A stretch of DNA of 64,000 nt from Emticicia sp. 21SJ11W-3 (lineage in GTDB: Bacteria; Bacteroidota; Bacteroidia; Cytophagales; Spirosomataceae), in contig NZ_CP092074.1 of the NCBI RefSeq assembly GCF_024138715.1, positions 3,720,001 through 3,784,000 of the forward strand. The letters are read 5' to 3'. Numbering within the stretch: position 1 is the stretch's first letter; each line of letters starts with the position of its first letter. Below the pieces are notes generated by a model that saw only the letters and a list, made by a program, of their open reading frames with translations, was not told where the DNA came from and did no database searches. Positions 25,289 through 34,125 of the stretch are shown piece by piece. Both the position numbers and the translations under genes were made by a program.

Positions 25289-26125
25289 CTATTTTTTGGT
25301 TGCGTAAGTAGTATAGTATTTTTGCGCCTGCGGCATTTGCTTTTGCAGGTCTGCAATACGGTCTTCGTCAGCAGGGTGGGTTGATAACAATTTCGGTGGT
25401 TTCTGAGAATTCTTACCGGCATCGGCCATGCGCTGCCAGAAAGCCACCGCATTTTGTGGGTCATAGCCCGCCATAGCCATAAAAATCAGCCCCAGCTTAT
25501 CAGCTTCCGACTCCTGCTTGCGGCTGTTAGGCAATACATAACCCACCGAAGCACCCACACCTAAAACCTGACCCACCATTTCCATGGTTTGCTGATTACC
25601 GGTATAAACACCTGCGCCAATGGCCCCAAGGCTGGTTATACCCTGTGCAGCCATTGCCTGGCTCATACGCTCACGGCCGTGGCTGGCAATAGCATGGGCA
25701 ATCTCATGCCCCATTACAACGGCCACGCCGGCTTCGTCTTTACAAATAGGCAAAATGCCAGTGTAAAAACATACTTTTCCACCGGGCATACACCAGGCGT
25801 TTACTTCTTTACTTTGTACCAGTTTAAACTCCCACTGGTACCCGTTTATTACCTGGCTGTAGTTGTTCTGTATCAGATAATTTTCTACGGCAGTTTTAAT
25901 TCTACCCCCTACTCTGGCAATCATTTCGGCGTCACGCGTATTGGCCGACACCACCTTTGAGGTGTCCATAAACCCTTTGTACTCGGCGAAACTCATCTGT
26001 ATCATTTGCTCGTTTGATACCAGCCCGACGAACTGATTACGGCCCGTAAGAGGAACTTTCTGGCAAGACCAAATCAGCACAAATAATGCACTTGCTACTA
26101 AAGTAGATTTGAAAAAGGTTTTCAT
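25289..26125 (-). CDS. M48 family metalloprotease lipoprotein
   Basis: A 278-residue Ste24/HtpX-superfamily peptidase, probably a periplasmic lipoprotein: the signal MKTFFKSTLVASALFVLIWS is followed by Cys21 in a lipobox-like context. The zinc motif HEIAHAIASHG (HExxH) is present, and the third ligand Glu is in the QESEADKLG block. A glycine/alanine-rich segment between them and the C-terminal LLSTHPADEDRI are standard for the LoiP/BepA-like group, which degrades or repairs outer-membrane proteins. Monocistronic with a good terminator. Length is usual for the short bacterial M48B/C type without the TPR domain. Confidence 0.93.
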   Translation of the reverse strand: MKTFFKSTLVASALFVLIWSCQKVPLTGRNQFVGLVSNEQMIQMSFAEYKGFMDTSKVVSANTRDAEMIARVGGRIKTAVENYLIQNNYSQVINGYQWEFKLVQSKEVNAWCMPGGKVCFYTGILPICKDEAGVAVVMGHEIAHAIASHGRERMSQAMAAQGITSLGAIGAGVYTGNQQTMEMVGQVLGVGASVGYVLPNSRKQESEADKLGLIFMAMAGYDPQNAVAFWQRMADAGKNSQKPPKLLSTHPADEDRIADLQKQMPQAQKYYTTYATKK

Positions 26126-26269
26126 TGTATAATACTGTTATAATTAATGTTTATCTGTTGGATTTCAATTCAGAAATTCTCAAAATACTCCCGGTTCTCA
26201 CAAAAGAAGAATTTCAGATAAAGACTAAAAAATCAGACCATTATCTGCTGCTGAACTATGAAAATTCCC

Positions 26270-26277
26270 TATTTTTG
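26270..26277 (+). promoter_or_regulatory. -7 element (TATTTTTG) for the FAH family gene
   Basis: TATTTTTG, a perfect TAnnTTTG match, lies 91 bases before the ATG at 26368. No TTG at ideal -33 spacing. Confidence 0.45.
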
Positions 26278-26367
26278 CGAAATTTCTAAACTTTTATCCG
26301 CCTCAAAAGTACAGAAAAAATCATTACGCTCAATCAATACTTAATCTTTGAGGCCAGTCTTTAACGT

Positions 26368-26994
26368 ATGAAAATCATCGCTATCGGTCGTAATTACGCT
26401 GAACATATCAAGGAACTAAATAACGAACGCCCCGACGAACCTGTTATATTTACCAAGCCGGAAACTGCTATTTTAAAAAACGGAGAGTCTTTTTATTACC
26501 CTGATTTTTCTCAGGATATTCATCATGAAGTGGAAATCGTGTTAAAAATCAACAAAATGGGAAAAAATATTGAGGAAAAATTTGCCCATAAATACTATGA
26601 CGAGATAGGCATAGGAATTGATTTCACTGCCAGAGACATACAGGCAAAGCTCAAGGCAAAAGGTTTACCCTGGGACCTGGCGAAGGGATTCAACGGATCG
26701 GCTCCGGTTTCTGAGTTTGTATCTAAATCTAAATATGCAGATTTACAGAACCTTAATTTCAGTTTAGACCTCACAGACGCTAACGGAGAAACACAAACGC
26801 GCCAGCAGGGCAATACGTCTATGATGCTGTTCTCTTTTGATCACCTCATAGCCTTTGTATCAAGATATTTTACGCTAAAAACGGGCGATATTATTTTTAC
26901 CGGCACGCCGGCAGGTGTAGGACCCGTTAAAGTAGGCGACAAGTTAAGCGCCTTTATTGAAGGAGAAAAAATGCTCGAATTTGATGTAAAGTAA
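26368..26994 (+). CDS. Fumarylacetoacetate hydrolase (FAH) family protein
   Basis: A 208-residue FAH family enzyme. It contains IGRNYAEHIKEL at the N terminus, FTKPETAI, the metal-binding acidic residues in HHEVEIVLKI (HxExE), GIDFTARDIQ, LPWDLAKGFNGSAPVSEF, and the C-terminal TGDIIFTGTPAGVGPV. This short version belongs to the acylpyruvase/oxaloacetate decarboxylase branch (FAHD1-like). It acts on a beta-keto acid with a Mg ion in the cytoplasm. Single gene with its own promoter element. Exact substrate not determinable. Confidence 0.93.
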   Translation: MKIIAIGRNYAEHIKELNNERPDEPVIFTKPETAILKNGESFYYPDFSQDIHHEVEIVLKINKMGKNIEEKFAHKYYDEIGIGIDFTARDIQAKLKAKGLPWDLAKGFNGSAPVSEFVSKSKYADLQNLNFSLDLTDANGETQTRQQGNTSMMLFSFDHLIAFVSRYFTLKTGDIIFTGTPAGVGPVKVGDKLSAFIEGEKMLEFDVK

Positions 26995-27222
26995 TGCCGC
27001 CTGAGACGCAGTGCATTTTTATCTGATGCGTTAATGCCATTGAATACAAACGCATTACACCTCTGAAATATACAGTAATAATCTATTTATGTGAATTTAC
27101 ATTTATAGCCGTAAAACAATTGCTAGTTGCCAGTATTCCGGTCAGGGGAACACACCGGCAGCTGATTTGTTTATTCTTTCTATCTAAGGCCCAATGGTGC
27201 CTGTATCCACTCAAATCCTTAC

Positions 27223-29280
27223 ATGAAGATGCATCTACATTCTATCATATTAAAGAGAATTCTGAGTACTTTGTTACTGATTGTGGTGTTGGTGTCAGAC
27301 ACCTGCCTGAGCTATGCGCAGAAAGATAACAGTAACAACCGCGACATTTACCCGAAGGGCTACTTTATGTTTCCGATTGAGCCGGGTAAACAGGCCTCGC
27401 TTTCAGGAGGTTTTGCCGACCTGCGTACCAACCACTTTCATGCCGGGCTCGACATCCGCACCGGTGCTGTAGAAGGCTACAATGTTTACGCCGCCGCCGA
27501 TGGCTACGTGTCGCGTGTCAGGGTCATGAAGGGTGGCTACGGCAATGTATTGTACATAACGCATCCCAATGGGTTTACTACCGTTTATGGCCACTTAAAA
27601 AATTATAATCCTGCCATAGAAGCGTATCTTCGCGGTCGTGAATACGCCCAGAAAGTATGGGAAATTGAGCTAACACCCGGGCCTAATGAGCTAAAAGTAA
27701 AAAAAGGCGAGGTAATTGGTATTTCAGGTAACACCGGGGCATCTGGTGGGCCACACCTGCATTTTGAGATACGCGACGCACTTGAAAACGCCATCAATCC
27801 ACTTTTATTCGGTTTTGCAGAGGTAGAAGATTCTCAGCCGCCGGTAATTGAAAAAGTTATTCTGAAAACACTGAACGCCTACTCACGCGTGAATGGAGAA
27901 TTCGGCCGGGTTTCTATGACACCCAAAAGAACCAGCTCAGGCGATTATGTGCTGTCTACTACCGTGAAAGCTCAAGGAACCATCGGGCTGGAACTAAACA
28001 CCTACGACCGCAGCCAGACATCACCTTTCCGGATGGGAATCACCGAACTGGAAGTGGAGGTAGACGGTAAAAGCACCTATAAGCTGAATCTTGAAAAAAT
28101 GCCTTTTGATGTATCTAAAGACATTAACGTGCATATTGATTATGATTTATCTCAAACCAACGGCGTGCGCATTCAGAAATGCTATGTGGGTGATGGCAAC
28201 CGAATAACGGTGTATCAAACCGATAAAAACAAGGGCAGAATTGTTATTAACGACAATCAGTTGCACAGTGTTTATGTTAAAGTAAAAGACAGCTACGGCA
28301 ATACTACCGTTCTTACGTTTGCTATTCAGGGCGAAGCGCCTGTGCTGCAGGAAACCCCCGAAGGAGCCTCGGAGTCGGAAGAAGGCAATTTTTCTGGTAA
28401 TATTTCTACCTCTATTACCGAAAACACGCTGATGGTGAGGGCAAAAAATACCACGGCACCGTTTGCGGTGCTGCAAAACAAAGGCGTACCTACCAAGCTG
28501 CCGTTATCTTACAAGGCCAATAAAGATGCCGTTTATTTACATGACCTGAACCGCGGCATTGCCGACTTCGTGCAGGTAGATAACAGTTCGGCATTCCTGG
28601 GCATCAAGAAAGAAATCCTACCTCAGTTCGGACAGTTTTATGCCGAGCCAAACCTGAAACTCGATTTCACGAATGCGCTGTATGACACACTTTACCTGAC
28701 CACTTCGGTAATGGGTACACGCCTGACAATTAACACCGAGAAAATTCCGCTGAAAGATATGCTGACGGTGCTCTGGACACCCTCGGGCATGTCGATGTCT
28801 CCTAAAACAGGCGTTTACGATATTAACAACGGGCGCTCGTATCTGGGGGGTGTATGGATAGGCAATGCCATCCAATTTAAAACCAGGCGCCTGGGCGATT
28901 TCCAGTTATTAGCAGACAACCAGGCACCTTCCATCAGGCCGTCGCAGATAGACTCCACCTATCTCAGCTTTGTTATATCAGATAACCTTTCAGGTATAAA
29001 ATCATTCAATTGCTATGTAAATGGCCAGTGGGTGCTGATGGACTATGAATATAAAAATGGCCGTATATGGTCGATAAGGCAAAATGAAACCCAGACATTC
29101 AGTGGCGATTTAAGACTGGAAGTAACAGATAACGTGGGCAATGTAGCTTCGTATGAAACCAACATTGAAGAGTACGTAAAACAGAAAAAACAACAATTAA
29201 AAAAATCGAGAAAGAGACATGCACCTGCAAAAAGGAAGTCCGGCACCGGAGCTAAGCGCAAAAAATCAAAACGGCGTTGA
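27223..29280 (+). CDS. M23 family metallopeptidase with basic C-terminal tail
   Basis: A 685-residue exported protein with signal peptide (residues 1-33, ending SYAQ). The LytM/M23 peptidase domain is near the N terminus (about 60-205): zinc ligands in HFHAGLDIRTG, YGHLKNY and GPHLHFEIRD, complete for a peptidoglycan endopeptidase. The following 400 residues are beta-rich, with Ig-like segments (SYGNTTVLTFAIQG, LEVTDNVGNVASYETN). The last 35 residues are extremely basic (KKQQLKKSRKRH, KRKKSKRR). The final 62 bases overlap the start of the Bcp peroxiredoxin gene in another frame. The preceding 228 bases hold no gene. Confidence 0.92.
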   Translation: MKMHLHSIILKRILSTLLLIVVLVSDTCLSYAQKDNSNNRDIYPKGYFMFPIEPGKQASLSGGFADLRTNHFHAGLDIRTGAVEGYNVYAAADGYVSRVRVMKGGYGNVLYITHPNGFTTVYGHLKNYNPAIEAYLRGREYAQKVWEIELTPGPNELKVKKGEVIGISGNTGASGGPHLHFEIRDALENAINPLLFGFAEVEDSQPPVIEKVILKTLNAYSRVNGEFGRVSMTPKRTSSGDYVLSTTVKAQGTIGLELNTYDRSQTSPFRMGITELEVEVDGKSTYKLNLEKMPFDVSKDINVHIDYDLSQTNGVRIQKCYVGDGNRITVYQTDKNKGRIVINDNQLHSVYVKVKDSYGNTTVLTFAIQGEAPVLQETPEGASESEEGNFSGNISTSITENTLMVRAKNTTAPFAVLQNKGVPTKLPLSYKANKDAVYLHDLNRGIADFVQVDNSSAFLGIKKEILPQFGQFYAEPNLKLDFTNALYDTLYLTTSVMGTRLTINTEKIPLKDMLTVLWTPSGMSMSPKTGVYDINNGRSYLGGVWIGNAIQFKTRRLGDFQLLADNQAPSIRPSQIDSTYLSFVISDNLSGIKSFNCYVNGQWVLMDYEYKNGRIWSIRQNETQTFSGDLRLEVTDNVGNVASYETNIEEYVKQKKQQLKKSRKRHAPAKRKSGTGAKRKKSKRR

Positions 29281-29668
29281 AGTTAGCCTGAGCCATTATA
29301 TTGGTAGAAAAGTGGTTTTATATTTTTACCCGAAAGACAATACACCCACCTGCACCGCTGAGGCATGTAATTTAAGAGATAATTACCAGGCTTTGCTGGC
29401 GCAGGGTTATGTGGTGTTGGGTATTAGCGCAGACAAACAGAAAACGCATCAGAATTTTATAAAAAAATATGACCTGCCATTTGACCTGCTCACCGATACA
29501 GACAATGAAATAGCTAAAGCATTTGGCGTATGGGGCGAAAAGCAACTGTATGGCAGAAAGTACATGGGGGTGTTTCGTACTACTTTTATCATTGATTCCA
29601 ACGGCATTATTGAAGAGATTATAGAAAAGGTAGAATCAAAAAACCACGCACAGCAGATACTTAAATAA
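29219..29668 (+). CDS. bcp: Thioredoxin-dependent peroxiredoxin, Bcp type
   Basis: A 149-residue peroxiredoxin of the Bcp/PrxQ group, which reduces hydroperoxides using thioredoxin. It starts in the canonical way (KGSPAPELSAKNQNG) and has the active-site block FYPKDNTPTCTAEACNLRDN with peroxidatic Cys45 and resolving Cys50 (the CxxxxC spacing of the Bcp type), then ISADKQKTHQNFIKKYDLPF and the conserved Arg in GVFRTTFII. The conserved N terminus fixes the start at 29219, which lies 62 bases inside the preceding M23 gene. The 12-base gap to the DUF1295 gene suggests a transcript of three genes. Confidence 0.95.
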   Translation: MHLQKGSPAPELSAKNQNGVEVSLSHYIGRKVVLYFYPKDNTPTCTAEACNLRDNYQALLAQGYVVLGISADKQKTHQNFIKKYDLPFDLLTDTDNEIAKAFGVWGEKQLYGRKYMGVFRTTFIIDSNGIIEEIIEKVESKNHAQQILK

Positions 29669-29680
29669 ACCAAAGAAATT

Positions 29681-30502
29681 ATGAAACGTATTGTTTTGCT
29701 ATTGGCTGCCATAATTATGGCCGTTATGCTCATGCTCCAAAATTACCCTTTCTGGCAAAGTCTGGTTGCTGTTATTCCGTTTTTTACGGTTCTTTGGGTA
29801 CTAAGTCTGGTTTTAAAAAACACTGCTATTGTAGATATTTTCTGGGGATTCAGTTTTATGGCCATGGCGTGGTTCTACCGGGCATACATGGGTCTTCACG
29901 ACCACCGCTCAATGGTGTTCTGTATTATGGTTACTGTGTGGGGTGTAAGACTGACGCTTTATCTGGCTTCCAGAAACATTGGAAAAGATGAAGACTACCG
30001 GTACAAAGAATGGAGGAAAGAAAAAGGCAGTAAATGGCCACTGGTATCGTTCTTTCAGGTTTTTATGCTGCAGGGCTTTTTGCTCTGGGTTATGTCTACG
30101 CTGTTTGCACCGGCCATGTCATCTAATTTTACATCATTAAAGCTGGCCGATTATCTGGGGCTTGCCGCGTGGTCGGTTGGTTTCTTGTTTGAGTCTATCG
30201 GCGACTGGCAACTGGCCACTTTCAAAAAAAATCCCGAAAACAAAGGCAAAGTACTACAAACCGGCCTTTGGGGACTTACCCGGCACCCTAATTATTTTGG
30301 AGACGCCCTGCAATGGTGGGGTTATTATCTGTTTGCCTGCACCACCGGGCAGTATCTGTATGTTTTCAGCCCTTTATTGATGACATTCCTGCTCGTGAGG
30401 GTTTCTGGTGTGGCACTGCTTGAGAAACGGCTGGCCGAAACCAAGCCCGAATATGCCAGATATATGAAACGGGTGTCATCATTCATACCCGGCGTTTTTT
30501 AG
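29681..30502 (+). CDS. DUF1295 / steroid 5-alpha-reductase-like membrane protein
   Basis: A 273-residue integral membrane protein with about seven hydrophobic segments. The DUF1295 hallmarks are WGVRLTLYLASRN, YRYKEWRKEKG, and the C-terminal TGLWGLTRHPNYFGDALQWWGYY, the NADPH-binding region shared with steroid reductases and isoprenylcysteine methyltransferases. A reductase acting on a membrane lipid is likely but the substrate is not known. It follows bcp by 12 bases, pointing to co-expression. Confidence 0.9.
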   Translation: MKRIVLLLAAIIMAVMLMLQNYPFWQSLVAVIPFFTVLWVLSLVLKNTAIVDIFWGFSFMAMAWFYRAYMGLHDHRSMVFCIMVTVWGVRLTLYLASRNIGKDEDYRYKEWRKEKGSKWPLVSFFQVFMLQGFLLWVMSTLFAPAMSSNFTSLKLADYLGLAAWSVGFLFESIGDWQLATFKKNPENKGKVLQTGLWGLTRHPNYFGDALQWWGYYLFACTTGQYLYVFSPLLMTFLLVRVSGVALLEKRLAETKPEYARYMKRVSSFIPGVF

Positions 30503-30613
30503 TATCAGCTATAAATACCTAAGTATTGCGCCTTGCATCTATTTAAAAACCAAGATGTATTATGTACTTTTGTAAAAATTAATACAAAACCATTTTTTTT
30601 TAAATTTCTCAGC

Positions 30614-30621
30614 TATATTTG
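30614..30621 (+). promoter_or_regulatory. -7 element (TATATTTG) for the transketolase operon
   Basis: TATATTTG lies 38 bases before the transketolase start. A second candidate, TACTTTTG, is at 30564-30571. Both match TAnnTTTG without an obvious -33 TTG at ideal spacing. Confidence 0.45.
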
Positions 30622-30658
30622 TATTAATTGTTTTTTTGACACTTAATAAATCTTTTAA

Positions 30659-31531
30659 ATGCAGAACCAAGAATTACGAGCAATTGCGGTACAAGTACGC
30701 CGGGATATTGTTAGAATGGTGCATGCCTGCCAGTCCGGCCATCCGGGCGGTTCGCTAGGCTGCGCTGATTTATTTGTTGCGCTATATTTCCAGCAAATGA
30801 AAATCAATAACAGAAAAGGTAAAGGCGGCTATCTTTCATTTAATATGGACGGTACCGGAGAAGACCTCTTCTTTCTTTCTAACGGGCACATTTCGCCGGT
30901 GTTTTATTCCACCCTGGCCCGCAGAGGGTATTTCGACGTAAAAGAACTGGCAACTTTCCGTAAAATTGATTCAAGGCTGCAAGGGCACCCTACCACGCAC
31001 GAGCACCTTCCGGGTATACGTGTGGCCTCTGGTTCGTTAGGCCAGGGCTTGTCTGTAGCTATTGGCGCTGCACTGGCCAAACGCCTGAACGGCGACAAAA
31101 ATCTGGTTTATTGCCTGATGGGTGACGGCGAGCAACAGGAAGGCCAGGTTTGGGAAGCAGCACAGGCCGCTCCACACCACAAGCTGGACAACCTGATTGC
31201 CGTGATAGACCTGAACGGCCAGCAGATAGACGGCCCTACTGAAAAAGTAATGAGCAACCGCGACCTGAAAGCCAAATACAAGGCTTTTGGCTGGAACGTA
31301 ATAGATATAAAAGACGGTAATGATATGGATCAGGTAGTGGCGGGGCTTCGTAAAGCCAAACGCCTGACAGGCAAAGGGCAACCAATTATGATTTTGCTCA
31401 AAACAGAAATGGGTGCCGGAGTAGATTACATGATGGGTAGCCACAAATGGCATGGTGTAGCGCCAAACGACGAGCAACTGAAAGTAGCGCTTGACCAGCT
31501 GGTAAACACCGGAACCATTGGGGATTATTGA
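30659..31531 (+). CDS. Transketolase, N-terminal (thiamine diphosphate-binding) subunit
   Basis: A 290-residue protein equal to the N-terminal half of transketolase. It includes CQSGHPGGSLGCADL, SNGHISPVFYSTLARRGY, GHPTTHEHLPG, SGSLGQGLSVAIGAAL, and the ThDP/metal motif GDGEQQEGQVWEAA...DLNGQQIDG. Transketolase transfers two-carbon units in the pentose phosphate pathway; in many bacteria the enzyme is split into two adjacent genes. The C-terminal subunit is encoded at 33137, and the 1.6 kb between them is occupied by two AT-rich foreign-looking genes, the first of which overlaps the stop codon of this gene. Confidence 0.95.
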   Translation: MQNQELRAIAVQVRRDIVRMVHACQSGHPGGSLGCADLFVALYFQQMKINNRKGKGGYLSFNMDGTGEDLFFLSNGHISPVFYSTLARRGYFDVKELATFRKIDSRLQGHPTTHEHLPGIRVASGSLGQGLSVAIGAALAKRLNGDKNLVYCLMGDGEQQEGQVWEAAQAAPHHKLDNLIAVIDLNGQQIDGPTEKVMSNRDLKAKYKAFGWNVIDIKDGNDMDQVVAGLRKAKRLTGKGQPIMILLKTEMGAGVDYMMGSHKWHGVAPNDEQLKVALDQLVNTGTIGDY

Positions 31532-32565
31532 TAAATCATATTGCTTTGAAAATAAAGTCTCTGAATATTAAGAACTTCAAATCGATTGTTGATATAACCA
31601 TCAACGAGCCGAATCCTTTTACCGTTTTCGTTGGACCCAATGGAAGCGGTAAATCTAATATTTTTGAGGCTTTGGAGTTTGGAGCAGAATGCTTTAAATA
31701 CCCTCAATCAATATTAAATTTTGGTGGTAAGAATTCTATATTTCATGGCAACCCCGACCTTTGGAAAGTATTGTCTCTGTTTGGTGATTATCAAGATATA
31801 AAAAATAAAAACACAGAAGAATACGATACAATTAGGATAAGAATGGATCTTTTTAATTCAGAAGAAAAAGCGAAACTTTCTTTAGAATTTCAACCACCTA
31901 ATAGTCCTATGTCTCCATCTGTAAACTACGAAAATGAAGAGAGATTTAAAATAATTAAAAACTTTTCAAGAATATTACAGAACAAAAATAGACATAATTA
32001 TACTGATGGAACAAAGTTAAACCCGTCGGGCGATAATCTTGAAAAAGTTTTAAAACGTTTGTTAAATTTCCCTTTAATTAAAGAGGAAATTGTTGAATGG
32101 CTAGATTTATTTATCCCCGAATTTGAGGATATTGAAATTAAAAAAAGTGAATTCAGCAGTAATGAAGATCTTCTAATTTATCAGAAGCATTATAAAAAGC
32201 CCTTTGGCAAAGAATTAATCTCTAATGGTACCTTCAATATTCTTTGCTTGCTTACGGCTGTTTTTCAATCTGACGAACCTCAATTTCTTTGTATTGAAGA
32301 ACCAGAAAATGGTCTTCATCCGAAAGTTGTGAAACAATTGGTTAATTTCTTCAGAGATGCTTGTGAAGAAAAGGGACATTATATTTGGTTAAATACACAT
32401 TCTCAATCTTTAGCTTCAGTTCTAGAGCCTAAAGAGATTATTCTGGTAAATAAAATTGAAGGACAAACCCAAATCAAGCAATTTGGTAAAGACTTTAACC
32501 TATATGGATTACCAATGGACGAAGCCTGGTTATCGAACGCATTAGGAGGAGGTTTACCATGGTAA
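31528..32565 (+). CDS. AAA15/OLD-like ATPase of a two-gene putative defence module
   Basis: A 345-residue SMC/RecF-like ATPase (AAA_21 type). It opens with LNIKNFKSI, Walker A is GPNGSGKSN (36-44), a signature-like segment is ISNGTFNILCLL (231-242), Walker B with D-loop is FLCIEEPENGLHP (253-265), and the switch His is in NTHSQS (His291). There is no zinc hook or long coiled coil. No ATG is available: the reading frame starts at TTG 31528, overlapping the transketolase stop by 4 bases, or at TTG 31546. It overlaps the next gene by 7 bases. AT-rich codon use contrasts with the transketolase genes on both sides. ATPases of this type pair with TOPRIM-like effectors in AbiL-, PARIS- and OLD-like anti-phage systems. 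Confidence 0.88.
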   Translation: MINHIALKIKSLNIKNFKSIVDITINEPNPFTVFVGPNGSGKSNIFEALEFGAECFKYPQSILNFGGKNSIFHGNPDLWKVLSLFGDYQDIKNKNTEEYDTIRIRMDLFNSEEKAKLSLEFQPPNSPMSPSVNYENEERFKIIKNFSRILQNKNRHNYTDGTKLNPSGDNLEKVLKRLLNFPLIKEEIVEWLDLFIPEFEDIEIKKSEFSSNEDLLIYQKHYKKPFGKELISNGTFNILCLLTAVFQSDEPQFLCIEEPENGLHPKVVKQLVNFFRDACEEKGHYIWLNTHSQSLASVLEPKEIILVNKIEGQTQIKQFGKDFNLYGLPMDEAWLSNALGGGLPW

Positions 32566-33122
32566 AGCTTGGAATTATATGCGAAGGTGAATCTGAGACA
32601 ATTATCTTTAATTCTGATATTTTCAAAAATTGGCTAAGTTCATTCAATATTGAACTAGCGAGTGTTCAGGAAACTGGCTCTATCAATCAATTTTTTGATG
32701 GAAGATTCGAATCTCACAGAGCATTGATGCTCAAGAAAGGCGTTGACTTCATAGTGGCTTTAATAGATTTGGATAAAGAGCCATGTCTAGTACAACATAA
32801 GAACAAAGTTAATGCGAAAGAAACCGACATTGTTGCGGTTGCTGTAAAAGAATTTGAATCATGGTATTTGGCAGATAGTGATGCGCTCAGCAAAGTTTTA
32901 AATATTGAAATTTGCATAACGCATCCTGAAAATATTCAGGAACCATTTAAGGAAATGGTCTCTATCAATAAAGGTACAGCCCTAGGTAAAAGCAAGCCGC
33001 TTTTAGCCAGAAAAATGCTGAGAGCAAATTTCTCAATAGAAAACGCCGCTAACCACCCCAATTGCCCGAGTGCAAAGTATTTTATTAATAAGTTACAATC
33101 ATTAAGTAGAACTCATAGTTAA
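32559..33122 (+). CDS. DUF4276-like TOPRIM-fold protein, partner of the ATPase
   Basis: A 187-residue protein whose motifs fit the TOPRIM-like DUF4276 group. These are an N-terminal acidic loop after the first strand (IICEGESET, Glu9/Glu13), a second acidic pair in VALIDLDKEPC (Asp70/Asp72), and EFESWYLADSDAL (Glu100, Trp102, Asp106), which matches the FEAWLLAD-like block of that family. TOPRIM domains use such acids to bind metal and cut or join nucleic acid. The ATG sits inside the last codons of the ATPase gene (ATGGTAA overlap), so the two are translationally coupled. Codon use is AT-rich like the ATPase. The most likely role is the effector of an abortive defence pair. This is family-based inference. 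Confidence 0.75.
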   Translation: MVKLGIICEGESETIIFNSDIFKNWLSSFNIELASVQETGSINQFFDGRFESHRALMLKKGVDFIVALIDLDKEPCLVQHKNKVNAKETDIVAVAVKEFESWYLADSDALSKVLNIEICITHPENIQEPFKEMVSINKGTALGKSKPLLARKMLRANFSIENAANHPNCPSAKYFINKLQSLSRTHS

Positions 33123-33136
33123 AGAATAACATCGTT

Positions 33137-34093
33137 ATGACAAAATACACTTTTACCGAGAAAAAAGACACACGTTCGGGCTTTGGTGCCGGTATGACCG
33201 AGTTAGGCCGAACCAACCCCAATGTAGTAACGCTCTGTGCCGACCTGGTTGGCTCTCTTAAAATAGATACTTTCATTAAAGAAAACCCTGAGCGTTTCAT
33301 TCAGTGCGGTATTGCCGAAGCCAACATGATAGGCGTTGCCGCAGGGCTTACTATTGGCGGCAAAATACCTTTTGCCACAACTTTTGCCAATTTTGGCTCA
33401 AGCCGGGTATATGACCAGATTCGCCAGTCGGTTGCTTATTCAGATAAAAACGTAAAAATTGCGGTGTCGCACGCGGGTCTTACATTGGGTGAAGACGGCG
33501 CCACGCACCAGATTCTGGAAGACCTGGCCATGATGCGTTCATTGCCTAACATGACCGTACTAAACCCTTGCGATTTTAACCAGACTAAAGCTGCTACCAT
33601 AGCAGCCGCTAACTGGAAGGGTCCGGTTTATTTGCGATTCGGCCGTCCGGTTATGCCTGTTTTCACAGCGCCCGACCAGGTTTTTGAAATTGGTAAAGCA
33701 TGGATGGTAAGTGAGGGTAAAGATGTAACCATAATTGCTACCGGCCACCTGGTTTGGGAAGCCATTCAGGCAGCAGAGCAACTGGAAGCACAGGGTATCA
33801 GCGCCGAAATCCTGAACATACATACCATTAAACCTTTAGACGAAAAAGCCATCATAAAGAGTGTGCGCAAAACCAGATGTGTGGTTACCTGCGAAGAACA
33901 CCAGGCTAACGGCGGTTTAGGCGATGCTGTTGCTCAAACACTGGTTAGAAACTTCCTGGCTCCGCAAGAGTACGTGGCCGTTAATAACTCATTCGGTGAA
34001 TCAGGCACGCCAGCTCAGTTGATGGAGAAATATGGTCTTTCTGCTAAAAATATTATAGAGAAAGCATTAAAAGTAATTCAACGAAAACAATAA
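33137..34093 (+). CDS. Transketolase, C-terminal subunit
   Basis: A 318-residue protein corresponding to the pyrimidine-binding and C-terminal domains of transketolase. It contains DTRSGFGAGMTELGRTNPNVV, CGIAEANMIGVAAGLTIGG (with the Glu that activates thiamine diphosphate), FATTFANFGSSRVYDQIRQSVAY, SHAGLTLGEDGATHQ, and EEHQANGGLGDAV. It completes the enzyme whose N-terminal half is encoded at 30659. The 14-base gap after the TOPRIM-like gene shows that both inserted genes are read through in the same direction, so the subunits probably remain on one transcript. Confidence 0.95.
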   Translation: MTKYTFTEKKDTRSGFGAGMTELGRTNPNVVTLCADLVGSLKIDTFIKENPERFIQCGIAEANMIGVAAGLTIGGKIPFATTFANFGSSRVYDQIRQSVAYSDKNVKIAVSHAGLTLGEDGATHQILEDLAMMRSLPNMTVLNPCDFNQTKAATIAAANWKGPVYLRFGRPVMPVFTAPDQVFEIGKAWMVSEGKDVTIIATGHLVWEAIQAAEQLEAQGISAEILNIHTIKPLDEKAIIKSVRKTRCVVTCEEHQANGGLGDAVAQTLVRNFLAPQEYVAVNNSFGESGTPAQLMEKYGLSAKNIIEKALKVIQRKQ

Positions 34094-34125
34094 AACCACC
34101 AGGTTGTTTGTTAGAATAGGAAGTT

